From Streptomyces fradiae (GTDB lineage Bacteria > Actinomycetota > Actinomycetes > Streptomycetales > Streptomycetaceae), in contig NZ_CP065958.1 in NCBI RefSeq assembly GCF_041270065.1, forward strand, positions 4,898,001 to 4,962,000: 64,000 nucleotides of DNA, read 5' to 3'. Below the pieces are notes generated by a model. It was given only the letters and a program-made list of their open reading frames with translations, was not told the origin of the DNA and made no database searches. Each line of letters starts with the position of its first letter. Position 1 is the stretch's first letter. Of the stretch, positions 45,302 to 55,536 are shown in pieces. The translations under genes were made by a program, and so were the position numbers.

Positions 45302-45982
45302 TCACGAGCCGGCGACCGAACGGGTGAGGCGGCTCCGGGCGAGCCGGCGCAGCTCCTCGGCGGCGACCACCCGTTCCTCCTCCCTTTCGTTGCCGAGCCG
45401 TGACCGGATGCCCGCGAGCACCTGGTTCAGGCGTTCGCCCGCCGGAACCCCGTCCAGGCTGATGACGAACGCGTGCCCGAAGCTCGCCTCGTACGCGGCG
45501 AGGGCGGCGCCGAGCGCGGTGCGGGCGGCCGGCGGCGCGTCCGGGTGCGGCAGCGCGGCGGTCTCGCGGGCCAGCGCCTCGTCGAGGTCCGCCTTGGACA
45601 GGTCGTAGCCGGCCTCGTCGGCGGCGGCGAGCAGCGCGTCGAGGGTCGGGTACGGGCGGTGCGCCGCCACCCGTTCGGCCCAGCGGCGGCTGCCGCAGCA
45701 GCCGAGCAGCCACTGCTCGGCGAGGCCCTGCGGGGCCGCGTTGAAGCGCACGAGACCGGTGAGGTGCCGGGCGGCGGCCTGCTGGGCAGGTATCGCGGGC
45801 GGGATCGGGGTCCGGCAGGGTGCGGCGTGGGTGTCGCTGGTCAGCGGGGACTCCGGAAGCGAGACGTGAACGACGTAAACGACGTGAAGACGTGAAGGTG
45901 TCGGGGGAGATGGGTGGGGTGAGTGTGACGCCACGCTATCGGCGGGAAGGGGGGAAGTGTCCGACGGGTGCGCGAATTTCAC
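45302..45982 (-). CDS. OHCU decarboxylase (ureide pathway)
   Basis: The conserved part (about residues 70-220) matches 2-oxo-4-hydroxy-4-carboxy-5-ureidoimidazoline decarboxylase: LVRFNAAPQGLAEQWLLGCCGSRRWAERVAAHRPYPTLDALLAAAD, ending in a helical EEERVVAAEELRRLA. The enzyme completes urate oxidation to S-allantoin. The usual HPRIG motif is not clearly present. The N-terminal 65 residues are unconserved Ser/Pro-rich sequence, and GTG 45982 is simply the first start in frame. Four ACGTGAA-like heptamers lie in that stretch, so the real start may be further in and that DNA may be promoter. Confidence 0.75.
   Translation of the reverse strand: MKFAHPSDTSPLPADSVASHSPHPSPPTPSRLHVVYVVHVSLPESPLTSDTHAAPCRTPIPPAIPAQQAAARHLTGLVRFNAAPQGLAEQWLLGCCGSRRWAERVAAHRPYPTLDALLAAADEAGYDLSKADLDEALARETAALPHPDAPPAARTALGAALAAYEASFGHAFVISLDGVPAGERLNQVLAGIRSRLGNEREEERVVAAEELRRLARSRLTRSVAGS
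45864..45896. repeat. Four direct ACGT(G/A)AA heptamers
   Basis: Copies begin at 45864, 45873, 45882 and 45890 (periods 9, 9 and 8 bp). They lie at the 5' end of the OHCU decarboxylase frame. They either encode HVVYVVHV or form a regulator-binding array if translation starts downstream. Confidence 0.7.
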
Positions 45983-46060
45983 CTGGACGAGTGGGTTTCG
46001 TCATGAGGGTGGACAAGAGGTCCGGGATGCCGGGCTTCGTGCGATGAGGGAGGATTCCGG

Positions 46061-47704
46061 GTGATGCGGTACTCCATACGGGGGCCCCGACGGGGCCCCG
46101 CACTCCTGGCGGCCGCGGTGGCACTGGTCACCGTGGCGGCCTGCTCCGACGGTTCCTCCTCCGCCCCGCCCGCCGGTACGGGCGCCGGGACGACCGCCCC
46201 GACCGCGGCCCCCACCTCCGCGCCGCCGCCCCCGAGCCCGACGCCGAAGCCGAGCCCGACGCCGACGAAGACGTATCCGCTGTCCGTCGCCCCGCAGGTG
46301 GTGCCCGCCGTCCGCGCCCACCAGGCGGCCCGCGGCCCCGGCTGGAAGCCGGGACCGGACACCGGCGTCGTGGTCGCCGCCAAGGACGAGGCCGCGCTCG
46401 GCGACGAGGCGAAGCTGATCGCGGGCGAGCTGCGCGTCCCGTACCGCGGCACCGCCGCCGCCCGCCCCGGCGACGTCACCCTCGCGCTCGGCGGCGGGGG
46501 TGCCGCCGAGTCGTACACCCTCACCGTCCGCGACGGCGGGATCCGCATCACCGGACCCGACCAGGCCGGCGTCTTCTACGGCACCCGCACCCTCAAACAG
46601 TCCGTCAACGCCACCGGCGCGATGCCCGAGGGCACCGTCACCGACGCCCCCGCCAAGCCGCAGCGCGGACTGATGGTCGACATCGCCCGCAAGTACTTCA
46701 CCGCCGACTGGATCGAGAACCGGCTGCGCGAGATGGCCGACCTCAAGCTCAACCAGCTCGGTCTGCACTTCTCCGACGACCAGGGCTTCCGGATCGCCTC
46801 CGACACCCACCCCGAGATCGTCTCCGAACGGCATCTCAGCAAGGCCGAGGTGCGCCGGATCGTGGCCCTCGCGCAGAGCCTGCACATCCAGGTCGTCCCC
46901 GAGATCGACTCGCCCGGACACCTCGGCGCGGTCATCGACGCGCACCCCGACCTCCAGCTGGTCAGCGCGACCGGCGGCAGGCCGCGCGGCACCGTCGACA
47001 TCTCCGACCCGGCCGCCGCGAAGATCGTCGACGAGCTGCTGCGCGAGTACACGGGCCTGTTCCCCGGCGCGTACTGGCACCTCGGCGGCGACGAGTACGT
47101 GGCCCTGATGGCGAAGAACCCCGAGGCGACCTATCCGGAGCTGGCCCGCGCCGCGACCGCGAAGTACGGCCCCTCGGGCCGGATCCAGGACCTGGCCACC
47201 GGCTGGCTCAACGACCGGGCGGCAGTCGTCCGCCCGACGGGCAAGGCGCTGCGCGCCTGGAACGACGGCTTCTTCGCCGGCGGCGTCACCAGCGCGGCCC
47301 CGGACCTCCAGGTCGCCTACTGGACCGGCGCCGAGATCGGGGCCCGCACCCCGACCTCGTACCTGAGCGCCGGCCGCAAGATGATCAACTACAACGACGT
47401 GTTCCTCTACTACATCCTCGGCCAGCCCCGCGGCCAGACCTATCCCACCGGCCGGCGCATCTACGAGCAGTGGACCCCGCTGGTGCTGCGCGGCACCACC
47501 CCCGTCCCCGCCCGTTACGACCCCCAGATCCTCGGCGGCAGCTTCGCCGTCTGGTGCGACCTGGCGAACGCCCAGACCGAGGCCCAGGTCGCCGCCGGCA
47601 TCCGGATGCCGCTCACGGCGACCGCCCAGAAGCTGTGGGACGCCCGCCAGCCCGCGCTGAGTTGGGCGGCCTTCCAGTCGCTGGCCGCGAAGGTGCGCGG
47701 CTGA
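46061..47704 (+). CDS. Lipoprotein beta-N-acetylhexosaminidase (GH20)
   Basis: The protein is about 547 aa with a lipoprotein signal (lipobox VAAC) and a Thr/Pro/Ser-rich linker (to about residue 70). A GH20b N-terminal domain precedes a GH20 catalytic barrel with GLMVDIARKYF, LHFSDDQGFR, EIDSPGHLGA and the catalytic Asp-Glu pair in HLGGDEYV. It removes terminal GlcNAc/GalNAc from chitin or wall fragments outside the cell. ATG 46064 is as likely as GTG 46061, and GGAGG precedes both. It stands alone. Confidence 0.9.
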   Translation: MMRYSIRGPRRGPALLAAAVALVTVAACSDGSSSAPPAGTGAGTTAPTAAPTSAPPPPSPTPKPSPTPTKTYPLSVAPQVVPAVRAHQAARGPGWKPGPDTGVVVAAKDEAALGDEAKLIAGELRVPYRGTAAARPGDVTLALGGGGAAESYTLTVRDGGIRITGPDQAGVFYGTRTLKQSVNATGAMPEGTVTDAPAKPQRGLMVDIARKYFTADWIENRLREMADLKLNQLGLHFSDDQGFRIASDTHPEIVSERHLSKAEVRRIVALAQSLHIQVVPEIDSPGHLGAVIDAHPDLQLVSATGGRPRGTVDISDPAAAKIVDELLREYTGLFPGAYWHLGGDEYVALMAKNPEATYPELARAATAKYGPSGRIQDLATGWLNDRAAVVRPTGKALRAWNDGFFAGGVTSAAPDLQVAYWTGAEIGARTPTSYLSAGRKMINYNDVFLYYILGQPRGQTYPTGRRIYEQWTPLVLRGTTPVPARYDPQILGGSFAVWCDLANAQTEAQVAAGIRMPLTATAQKLWDARQPALSWAAFQSLAAKVRG

Positions 47705-47838
47705 CCTGGGGTTTTCAAGCCCTTTTTGCGTGGACACGGCGACGCGCGTGCCGTACGGTCCCGGACTCGGCGGCCGTGCGGCCGCCCGGCGTGCTCGGGG
47801 AGGGGGCGCCGTCTCGTCCCTGGGGGGATCGCTCCACC

Positions 47839-48459
47839 ATGCTCAGAAATCCCAACGGCCTGTCGTACGCCGTTGTCGCCCTGCTCGCTGTCACGGCCGT
47901 CCTCGACGTCATCGCGGTGCTCGCCGCGCTCGCGCTGCGCGGGGAACCGTGGGCCGAGGGCCAGGCCGACCTGACCGTTGCCCTGTTGTCGCTGGTGCAG
48001 CTGCTGCTGTACGTCGCCACCGTGGTGCTCTGGATCGTGTGGTTCCACCGGACCCGGCTGAACGCCGAGGTCTGGGCGCCGGCGGAGCACAGCCGCACCA
48101 CCGGGTGGGCGATCGGCGCCTGGTTCATCCCCTTCGCCAACCTGTGGATCCCGCGCAACATCGCGGCCGAGATCTGGCGCGCCAGCCGCCCCGACCCGTC
48201 CGCCCCCGACGCGTCGGGCGAGCTGCGGCTGCTGAACGGCTGGTGGACCCTGTTCGTGCTGGAGAACGTCGCCGACCGCATCGCGTCCCGGCTGTACGAC
48301 AAGGCCGAGACCGCCGACGCGTACGTCGACGCGGCCTCGTGGCTCGCGGTGAGCAACGCGCTGAACCTCGCCGCCGCCGTCCTCGCGATCCTCTTCGTCC
48401 GCAAGCTGACCTCTATGCAGCACCTCAAGGCCACTGGCATGATTTCGGCCGCGCAGTGA
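47839..48459 (+). CDS. DUF4328 membrane protein
   Basis: This 206-aa protein has four predicted helices and the DUF4328 core IVWFHRTRLNAEVWAPAEHSRTTGWAIGAWFIPFANLWIPRNIAAEIWRAS. Function unknown. The core is shared with many actinobacterial membrane proteins, some fused to protein kinases. ATG 47839 follows GGGGGGATC. A small hairpin (CGCAGTA/TACTGCG, 48478-48498) lies after the stop. Confidence 0.85.
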   Translation: MLRNPNGLSYAVVALLAVTAVLDVIAVLAALALRGEPWAEGQADLTVALLSLVQLLLYVATVVLWIVWFHRTRLNAEVWAPAEHSRTTGWAIGAWFIPFANLWIPRNIAAEIWRASRPDPSAPDASGELRLLNGWWTLFVLENVADRIASRLYDKAETADAYVDAASWLAVSNALNLAAAVLAILFVRKLTSMQHLKATGMISAAQ

Positions 48460-48524
48460 CGAAAAAGCGTCGGTTGGCGCAGTAAGGGAAGTACTGCGTC
48501 CGCATCGGTGGCGAGGAGGCGTCC

Positions 48525-49046
48525 ATGACGTCCGTGACGAGCACGAGCCTGCAGGAACTGATCGACCGGGCCGACGCCCGCGCCCTCGCGGCCGCCGGAC
48601 TCGCCTGTCTCGACCGGTGTCTGCCGCTGCTCGCACCGGACGGCGCGGACGTCCTGCGGCCGGTGTGGGCCGCGGTGGCCCGCGGCGACGGCGCGGCCTG
48701 GGGCGAGGCCGTCGCAAAGGCGCGGGTGGAACTGGCGGACGCCGCCGCCGGGGCCCGCGAGGACGCCGCGCCGGTGCGCGCAATGCTCGACGGGGCGCCC
48801 GCCGACTGGACCGAGGTGCCGCTGCGGGACTGGACCCGGAGCTGCTCCGAGGCGGCCCTGGCCCTGCACGCCGGACTCGACGCCAACGGGGCGGGCCCGC
48901 TGCACGCCGGTGAACTCCAGCGCCAGCGGGCCGTTCTGGAATCGGCCGCCCACGGCCCGACCGGGCTGCGCCGGGCCCGGGACCTGTCGACCGAGGGCGG
49001 GCGCGTCCTGCGCGCGGTCGTCTCGCGCAGGGCGCGCACCACCTGA
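48525..49046 (+). CDS. Hypothetical Ala-rich soluble protein
   Basis: This 173-aa predicted helical protein is rich in Ala, Arg and acidic residues, with no signal or membrane segment. I do not recognise the family. GGAGG lies about 8 nt before the ATG, and codon bias is typical of the genome, so it is a real gene. The 3' end is 19 bp from the convergent Clp_N gene. Confidence 0.75.
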   Translation: MTSVTSTSLQELIDRADARALAAAGLACLDRCLPLLAPDGADVLRPVWAAVARGDGAAWGEAVAKARVELADAAAGAREDAAPVRAMLDGAPADWTEVPLRDWTRSCSEAALALHAGLDANGAGPLHAGELQRQRAVLESAAHGPTGLRRARDLSTEGGRVLRAVVSRRARTT

Positions 49047-49065
49047 GCCGGAGGCCGTACGGGCC

Positions 49066-49827
49066 TCAGGCCTGGTCGTCCGGCCCGGGCGCCGCGATGG
49101 ACAGGGAGGCGATGGCCTCCGAGATCTCCCGCTCCGCCTTCGCCTTGTCGAGGCCGAGGCCCGCGAGCGTGCCCTTGCCGTCCTCGAACTCCAGGAGCGC
49201 GAGCAGGATGTGCTCGGTGCCGACGTAGTTGTGCCCGAGCCGCAGCGCCTCCCGGAAGGTGAGCTCCAGGACCTTCTTGGCGTCCGCGTCGTACGGGATG
49301 AGCGCGGGCACCTCCTCGACGGCCGGCGGCAGCGTCGCCGTGACCGCCTCGCGCACCTGCTCCGCGGTGACGCCCTGGCCGAGGATCCAGTGGCCCGCGA
49401 GCCCCTCGGGCTCCGCCAGCAGGCCGAGCGTCAGATGGGCCGGGACCGTCTTGTCGTTGCGGGCGGCGGAGGCCTCGTTCTGCGCGGCCATCACGACGTT
49501 GCGGGCCCGGGGCGTGAACCGGCTGAAGCCCGCGTTCGGGTCCATCTTCGCCGCGTCCCCCTCCTTGTCGTCCTTGGGGACGAAGCGCTTCTGGGCGGCC
49601 TGCCGGGTGACGCCCATGCTCTTGCCGATGTCGGTCCAGGAGGCGCCGGTCCGCCGGGCCTGGTCCACGAAGTGGCCGATGAGGTGGTCGGCGACGTCGC
49701 CGAGGTGGTCCGCCGCGATGACCGCGTCGGACAGCTGGTCGAGGGCGTCGTCCGGGTGGGTCTTCTTGATCGCCTCGATCAGGTCGTCGAGCCGCACGGG
49801 GTTGCTCATGCCGAGTGGATTCGTCAT
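49066..49827 (-). CDS. HTH plus Clp N-terminal repeat protein
   Basis: The protein is 253 aa. The N-terminal part contains a helix-turn-helix-like region (QARRTGASWTDIGKSMGVTRQAAQKRF, about residues 60-90). The C-terminal part carries two Clp_N-type repeats (FTPRARNVVMAAQNEASA and the second HNYVGTEHILLALLEFEDG). No AAA+ ATPase domain follows, so it is not a ClpC but a small Clp_N protein that may bind both DNA and the Clp machinery or its clients. A consensus promoter whose predicted +1 is the A of ATG 49827 suggests a leaderless mRNA. A dyad overlapping that promoter suggests self-repression. ATG 49809 is an alternative start. Confidence 0.83.
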   Translation of the reverse strand: MTNPLGMSNPVRLDDLIEAIKKTHPDDALDQLSDAVIAADHLGDVADHLIGHFVDQARRTGASWTDIGKSMGVTRQAAQKRFVPKDDKEGDAAKMDPNAGFSRFTPRARNVVMAAQNEASAARNDKTVPAHLTLGLLAEPEGLAGHWILGQGVTAEQVREAVTATLPPAVEEVPALIPYDADAKKVLELTFREALRLGHNYVGTEHILLALLEFEDGKGTLAGLGLDKAKAEREISEAIASLSIAAPGPDDQA

Positions 49828-49834
49828 GGGTGCA

Positions 49835-49876
49835 ACCCTAGGTTGACAGTCTTGGGCTGTCAACCATCGGTTGACA
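49835..49876 (-). promoter_or_regulatory. Consensus sigma-70-type promoter with overlapping dyad
   Basis: Reading the minus strand, TTGACA (49863-49858) and TAGGGT (49840-49835) are 17 nt apart, and the start codon begins 7 nt after the -10, predicting a leaderless transcript. The dyad GGTTGACAG (49841-49849) / CTGTCAACC (49857-49865) covers the spacer and the -35. A third half-site GGTTGACA lies at 49869-49876. Confidence 0.8.
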
Positions 49877-49930
49877 ATGGTGGTGCGGCTGTCGGCAAAC
49901 GGGTCGGGAAGCGGGCCGGGAAATGAAAAA

Positions 49931-50003
49931 AGCGCCTGGTCACAGGCGCTGAAAAAGAAGACGACCGGGGCCGCCACCCCCCACAGGAGAGGCCCCGGTC
50001 GTC
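49931..50003. terminator. Two hairpins in the Clp_N/sigma-factor spacer
   Basis: Hairpin 1: AGCGCCTG (49931-49938) and CAGGCGCT (49943-49950), loop GTCA, flanked by GAAAAA tracts on both sides. Hairpin 2: a 13-bp stem GACGACCGGGGCC (49960-49972) / complement at 49991-50003. They lie between divergent genes, where no terminator is expected, so they may end a small RNA or attenuate the sigma-factor mRNA. I see no convincing gene in the 347-bp spacer 49828-50174. Confidence 0.65.
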
Positions 50004-50174
50004 GTCCGCGGAGCCGCAGCACGGCCCCGTACTCCATACAGCGCCGGGCATGCGTTTTCTGTCACACCCCGTTTCCGGCCCTCCTCCGGGGAAGTTGCGA
50101 GTTGCACAAAGAATCGGACCCGCGTGGACGCGGCGCCCGAAAAGGACGTAGCGTTCTGCTGCGCCCAAGGCGGC

Positions 50175-50894
50175 GTGGCGGTGACGACCAGCCGCGATGA
50201 GCGCGACGACGAACAGGTGTGGGGAGTGCTGGGGGACGAGGCGGAGCTGACGGCCGCAGTGCTCGCCGCGCAGGGCGGGGACGAGGACGCCTTCCGTACC
50301 GTGTACCGCGCGGTGCATCCCCGGCTCCTCGGCTATATACGCACCCTGGTCGGCGAGGCCGACGCGGAGGACGTGGCCTCCGAGAGCTGGCTGCAGATCG
50401 CCCGCGACCTCGACCGGTTCAGCGGCGACGCCGACCGCTTCCGCGGCTGGGCCGCGCGGATCGCCCGCAACCGCGCCCTCGACCACATCCGGATGCGCGG
50501 CCGCCGGCCCGCCGTCGGCGGCGACGAGACCGAGCTCACCGACAAGCCCGCCGACTCCGACACCGCGGGCGAGGCCCTGGAAGCCCTGGCCACCGGCCGC
50601 ACCATGCACCTCATCGCCCAACTGCCGCAGGACCAGGCCGAGGCCGTCGTCCTGCGGGTCGTGGTCGGCCTGGACGCCAAGAGCGCGGCCGACACGCTCG
50701 GCAAGCGGCCCGGCGCGGTCCGTACCGCCGCCCACCGCGGTCTCAAGAAACTCGCCGAACTCCTCGGTACGGCCGGGAGCGACGATCCGGCCGGCGCACT
50801 GGACGGCGTTCCTCCGCAACGCGGTCGCCGCCCCGGCCCCGCCCGCCCCGGCGGTGTGACGCAATCGCGCGCGCGGACGCAGAAGGACATGTGA
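50175..50894 (+). CDS. ECF-type RNA polymerase sigma factor
   Basis: The protein is 239 aa from GTG 50175 (AAGG just upstream; GTG 50124 and 50181 are alternatives). Sigma-70 region 2 is AFRTVYRAVHPRLLGYIRTLVGEADAEDVASESWLQIARDL, with FRGWAARIARNRALDHIR. Region 4 is LPQDQAEAVVLRVVVGLDAKSAADTLGKRPGAVRTAAHRGLKKLAELL. It directs polymerase to a stress or envelope regulon. Its stop overlaps the start of the next gene (TGATG), whose product is membrane-bound and may be the anti-sigma partner. Confidence 0.9.
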   Translation: MAVTTSRDERDDEQVWGVLGDEAELTAAVLAAQGGDEDAFRTVYRAVHPRLLGYIRTLVGEADAEDVASESWLQIARDLDRFSGDADRFRGWAARIARNRALDHIRMRGRRPAVGGDETELTDKPADSDTAGEALEALATGRTMHLIAQLPQDQAEAVVLRVVVGLDAKSAADTLGKRPGAVRTAAHRGLKKLAELLGTAGSDDPAGALDGVPPQRGRRPGPARPGGVTQSRARTQKDM

Positions 50895-51967
50895 TGGCCG
50901 ACGAGTACCAGTGGCTCGACCAGGAGGCCGCGGAGCGGCTGCTGCGCGGCGAGTCGGTCGACCCCGTCGGCACCTCCGCGCGCGCCGAGGCGGAGCTGCT
51001 CGCCCGCGCCCTCGACACCGCCCGTACGCCCACCGCCGGCCCGCTCGCCGGCCCCGGCGGCGAACTCCCCGGCGAGGCCGCCGCCCTCGCCGCCTTCCGC
51101 AAGGCCGTCGCCGAACGCGCCGCCGCCCCGGGTTACGCGGGCCGCGCCGCCACCGCCGACCTCGGCGCCGTCCGGCTCACCCCGGCCCGCACCGGCCGGG
51201 CCTGGGGACGCTCCCTGCGGTACGGGCTCGCCGCCGCGGTCGCCGCCGTCACGGTCGGCGGCGTCGCCGTGGCCGCCGGCACCGGCGTCCTGCCGCTGAC
51301 CGCCGACCCCGAACCCGGCACCTCGGTCGTGGCCGTCGACCCCTCGTCGCCCGGCTGGTCCGGCTCGCCCACCGGCGGCGCCGGCACCGCACTGCCCGGC
51401 GGACCCGACGACGGACGGCCCGGTACGCCCGGCGCCACCGACGGCACGGGCACCGCCACCGCGGGCCCCGACGCCACCGCCGGACCTGACGACCCGTCCG
51501 CCACCCCCGGCGGGAACGCCGGCGGCACGGACGGCGGCACCCAGGACGAGGAGCGCGCCAAGACCGTCAAGGCCTGCCAGGACTTCCGCTCGGGCACCCT
51601 CGGCAGCGGCGGCCGGCAGCGCCTCACCGACGCCCTGCGCAACGGCGAGACCGTGAAGCGCTACTGCGACCGGATCCTCTCCGGCACGCCCTCCGGCGCC
51701 ACCACCTCCCCGTCCACCGCGGGCCGCACCTCCTCCGGCACCACCGGCAAGACCGGCGGCACCGGCAAGGACGGCACGGCCACCGGCGGTTCCGAGAGCG
51801 GCGGTTCCGACGGCGACGACAGCAGCGACCGAGGCGGCCGAGGCGACCGCGACCGGGACAAGGACCGCGACGGCTCCAAGGGCGACGGCCCGGCCAAGGG
51901 CGGCTCCCACGGCTCCGGAAAGCACGACTCCGACCGCTCGCGTACCCAGCCCCGACCCGGGGTGTGA
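50894..51967 (+). CDS. Single-pass membrane protein, putative anti-sigma partner
   Basis: This 357-aa protein has a soluble N-terminus (about 110 residues, helical, WLDQEAAERLLRGESVDP), one membrane helix (GLAAAVAAVTVGGVAVAAG) and a long outside region rich in Gly, Thr, Asp and Ser. A short Cys-bearing module (KTVKACQDFRSG ... VKRYCDRIL, one Cys near each end) lies inside it. No zinc-binding HxxxCxxC motif of ZAS anti-sigma factors is seen. Coupling to the sigma gene (TGATG) and topology suggest an anti-sigma or sensor role, but this is inference. Confidence 0.8.
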   Translation: MADEYQWLDQEAAERLLRGESVDPVGTSARAEAELLARALDTARTPTAGPLAGPGGELPGEAAALAAFRKAVAERAAAPGYAGRAATADLGAVRLTPARTGRAWGRSLRYGLAAAVAAVTVGGVAVAAGTGVLPLTADPEPGTSVVAVDPSSPGWSGSPTGGAGTALPGGPDDGRPGTPGATDGTGTATAGPDATAGPDDPSATPGGNAGGTDGGTQDEERAKTVKACQDFRSGTLGSGGRQRLTDALRNGETVKRYCDRILSGTPSGATTSPSTAGRTSSGTTGKTGGTGKDGTATGGSESGGSDGDDSSDRGGRGDRDRDKDRDGSKGDGPAKGGSHGSGKHDSDRSRTQPRPGV

Positions 51968-52065
51968 CACTTTTCGACCCCCCGGCGCAGTACTGAGTGA
52001 GCCGACTGGTCATCGGCGAGCGCATCGAGCCGGGGTTCCCCCCGTACCTTCGGCTCAGCGCACCG

Positions 52066-52102
52066 GCGCGGGTGGGACACGTTCCCCCGGTCCCACCCGC
52101 GC
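52066..52102. terminator. Bidirectional terminator
   Basis: Perfect 13-bp stem GCGCGGGTGGGAC (52066-52078) with complement at 52090-52102, loop 11 nt, between convergent genes. Confidence 0.82.
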
Positions 52103-52136
52103 CCTCTCTACTCCCTGAGCCTCAGCCTCCAGTGCC

Positions 52137-53024
52137 TCACCAGTGCACGACGACCTTGTCGCCGACCTTCACCTGGTCGAAGAGCACCGCGAGCTTCGCC
52201 TTGTCCCGGACGTTGACGCAGCCGTGCGAGGCCCCGTTGTAGCCGCGGGCCGCGAAGTCCGCCGAGTAGTGCACCGCCTGGCCGCGGCTGAAGAACATCG
52301 AGTACGGCATCGGCGTGTGGTAGATCGTGGAGGTCCACTCGCGGGCCTTCCACTCCACCTTGAACTCGCCCTCGCGGGTCGGGGTGTTCTCCGAGCCGAA
52401 GCGCACGTCGAACGACGAGACGACCTTGCCGTCGATCATCCAGGCGAGCGTCCGGCTCTCCTTGCTGATGCACATCACCCGGCCGGTCATGCAGCGCGGG
52501 TCCGGCGTGTCCAGCTTGTTGCTGGTGGCCGGGCGCAGCTCGGCGGCGGTCGGCTTCCGCGTCATCCCGAGCAGCCGCTGCCAGGTCGTCTCGTCGACCG
52601 AGCCGGTCTGCGGCAGCTCCCGCTTCTTCTGGAAGCCCTTCACCGCGCCCCCGGTCATCGTCCCGTAGAAGCCGGTGGGCGCCCGGTCGAAGTAGCCGAT
52701 CTGCCGCAGCCGCGCCTGGAGCTCGCGCACCTGCGCGTTCTCGTCGCCGTCCTTCATGAGGATCCGGCCCGTGGGCGGCGCGGTGGTGGCCGTGGCCGAG
52801 GGCGTGCCGGTGGACGGGGTGGCGGAAGCGGAAGGGGGGGCGGTGGCGGGGGAGGACGGCTTGTCGTCGCCCGTGCCGCTCGCCGTGGGCGCCGGCGCGG
52901 CCGTGGTCGGCGCCGGGCTGACGGTGCCCTTCCCGGGGTCGCTGCCCCCGGGCGTACAGCCGGCGGCCAGGGCCACGGCCGTGGCGGCGAGAACGACTCT
53001 GCGTATGACGGACGAACGCTTCAT
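52137..53024 (-). CDS. L,D-transpeptidase lipoprotein with peptidoglycan-binding domain
   Basis: The protein is 295 aa: a lipoprotein signal (lipobox LAAGC) and a Pro/Ser/Thr/Ala linker, then a PG_binding_1 domain ([31 protein letters not shown], about residues 95-150). The YkuD catalytic domain ends with [23 protein letters not shown] (catalytic His and Cys). It forms 3-3 cross-links or attaches proteins in peptidoglycan outside the cell. ATG 53024 has GGGGGG upstream. It is divergent from the mutase gene across 129 bp. Confidence 0.92.
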   Translation of the reverse strand: MKRSSVIRRVVLAATAVALAAGCTPGGSDPGKGTVSPAPTTAAPAPTASGTGDDKPSSPATAPPSASATPSTGTPSATATTAPPTGRILMKDGDENAQVRELQARLRQIGYFDRAPTGFYGTMTGGAVKGFQKKRELPQTGSVDETTWQRLLGMTRKPTAAELRPATSNKLDTPDPRCMTGRVMCISKESRTLAWMIDGKVVSSFDVRFGSENTPTREGEFKVEWKAREWTSTIYHTPMPYSMFFSRGQAVHYSADFAARGYNGASHGCVNVRDKAKLAVLFDQVKVGDKVVVHW

Positions 53025-53153
53025 TTCAGCCCCCCGAAAACGACGTGTGTACACAAGGGATGCTTCCCACACCCGGGTGGTTGCGCACGTGACCGAAAAG
53101 AGACGTGCATCCTGGGAGGAAGGCGAAAAGGGTCGATCGGGAGGCACAGACAC

Positions 53154-54734
<1,581 letters not shown>

Positions 54735-54763
54735 CCGGCTCCGATCCCACCCGTTGAAATTTA

Positions 54764-54799
54764 AAGCGGAGGGTCGAAGCGGTGTGCGACACTCCGCTT
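54764..54799. promoter_or_regulatory. Inverted repeat just upstream of the LysE gene
   Basis: AAGCGGAG (54764-54771) and CTCCGCTT (54792-54799) flank 20 bp and end immediately before the start region. No ribosome site is visible. It could be an operator or an mRNA hairpin at the start codon. Confidence 0.45.
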
Positions 54800-54800
54800 C

Positions 54801-55454
54801 ATGCTGGGTGTCACCGATCTGCCGACCTATCTCGCCGGGCTCGTCCTCATCATCCTCCTGCCGGGGCCGAACTCGCTGTACGTGCTGTCCGTCGCCGCCC
54901 GCAAGGGCACCCGGACCGGATACCAGGCCGCCGCCGGGGTGTTCACCGGCGACGCCGTCCTGATGACGCTCGCCGCCCTCGGCGCCGCCTCGCTGCTCCA
55001 GACCACCCCGCTGCTCTTCATGATCGTGAAGTACGCGGGCGCCGGCTACCTGGCCTGGATGGCGTACGGCATGCTGCGCGCCGCCCGCGAGATGTGGCGC
55101 ACCCGGCACGAAGCCGTCACTGACGACGCCGCCGAGCCGGACGCGGGCCCCTCCGAGCACCCGTACCGCCGCGCGCTGATCATCAGCCTCTTCAACCCGA
55201 AGGCGATCCTCTTCCTGATCTCCTTCTTCGTGCAGTTCGTGGACCCGTCCTACGCCTACCCGGCACTCTCCTTCCTGGTCCTCGGCACCCTGCTGCAGCT
55301 CGGCAGCTTCCTCTACCTCACCACCCTCATCTTCAGCGGCACCCGCCTCGCCGCCGCCTTCCGCCGCCGCAAGCGCCTCTCCGCCGGCGCCACCACGGCC
55401 GCGGGCGCCCTCTTCCTCGGCTTCGCGGCGAAGCTCTCGCTGGCCGGCGCCTGA
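54801..55454 (+). CDS. LysE family translocator
   Basis: This 217-aa protein has six helices and the LysE/RhtB pattern LVLIILLPGPNSLYVLSVAARKGTRTGYQAAAGVFTGDAVLM, KYAGAGYLAWMAYGMLRA and LFNPKAILFLISFFVQF. It probably exports an amino acid (leucine exporter LeuE-like). An acidic loop of about 25 residues lies in the middle. ATG 54801 lacks a clear ribosome site and is preceded at once by an inverted repeat. Confidence 0.88.
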   Translation: MLGVTDLPTYLAGLVLIILLPGPNSLYVLSVAARKGTRTGYQAAAGVFTGDAVLMTLAALGAASLLQTTPLLFMIVKYAGAGYLAWMAYGMLRAAREMWRTRHEAVTDDAAEPDAGPSEHPYRRALIISLFNPKAILFLISFFVQFVDPSYAYPALSFLVLGTLLQLGSFLYLTTLIFSGTRLAAAFRRRKRLSAGATTAAGALFLGFAAKLSLAGA

Positions 55455-55489
55455 CCCGGACAGGGGTCGCTCACTCGTTCCAGTGAATC

Positions 55490-55504
55490 TGCCCCTTTCG
55501 GGCA
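55490..55504 (+). other. Small hairpin upstream of tnpB, possible left-end element
   Basis: TGCCC-CTTTC-GGGCA, 33 bp before the tnpB start. IS200/IS605 elements carry subterminal hairpins at both ends, so this may mark the left end. The exact boundary cannot be fixed. Confidence 0.35.
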
Positions 55505-55536
55505 AACGAGCGGACCAGCGCCCCTAGGGTCACACC

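Noticed and set aside
49871..50200. Small open frames in the Clp_N/sigma spacer, one containing CHTPFPALL
   Set aside because: They run across two hairpins, lack ribosome sites and have no normal codon bias.
53025..53153. Possible cobalamin riboswitch before the B12-dependent mutase
   Set aside because: The 129-bp divergent spacer is too short and has no B12-box-like sequence.
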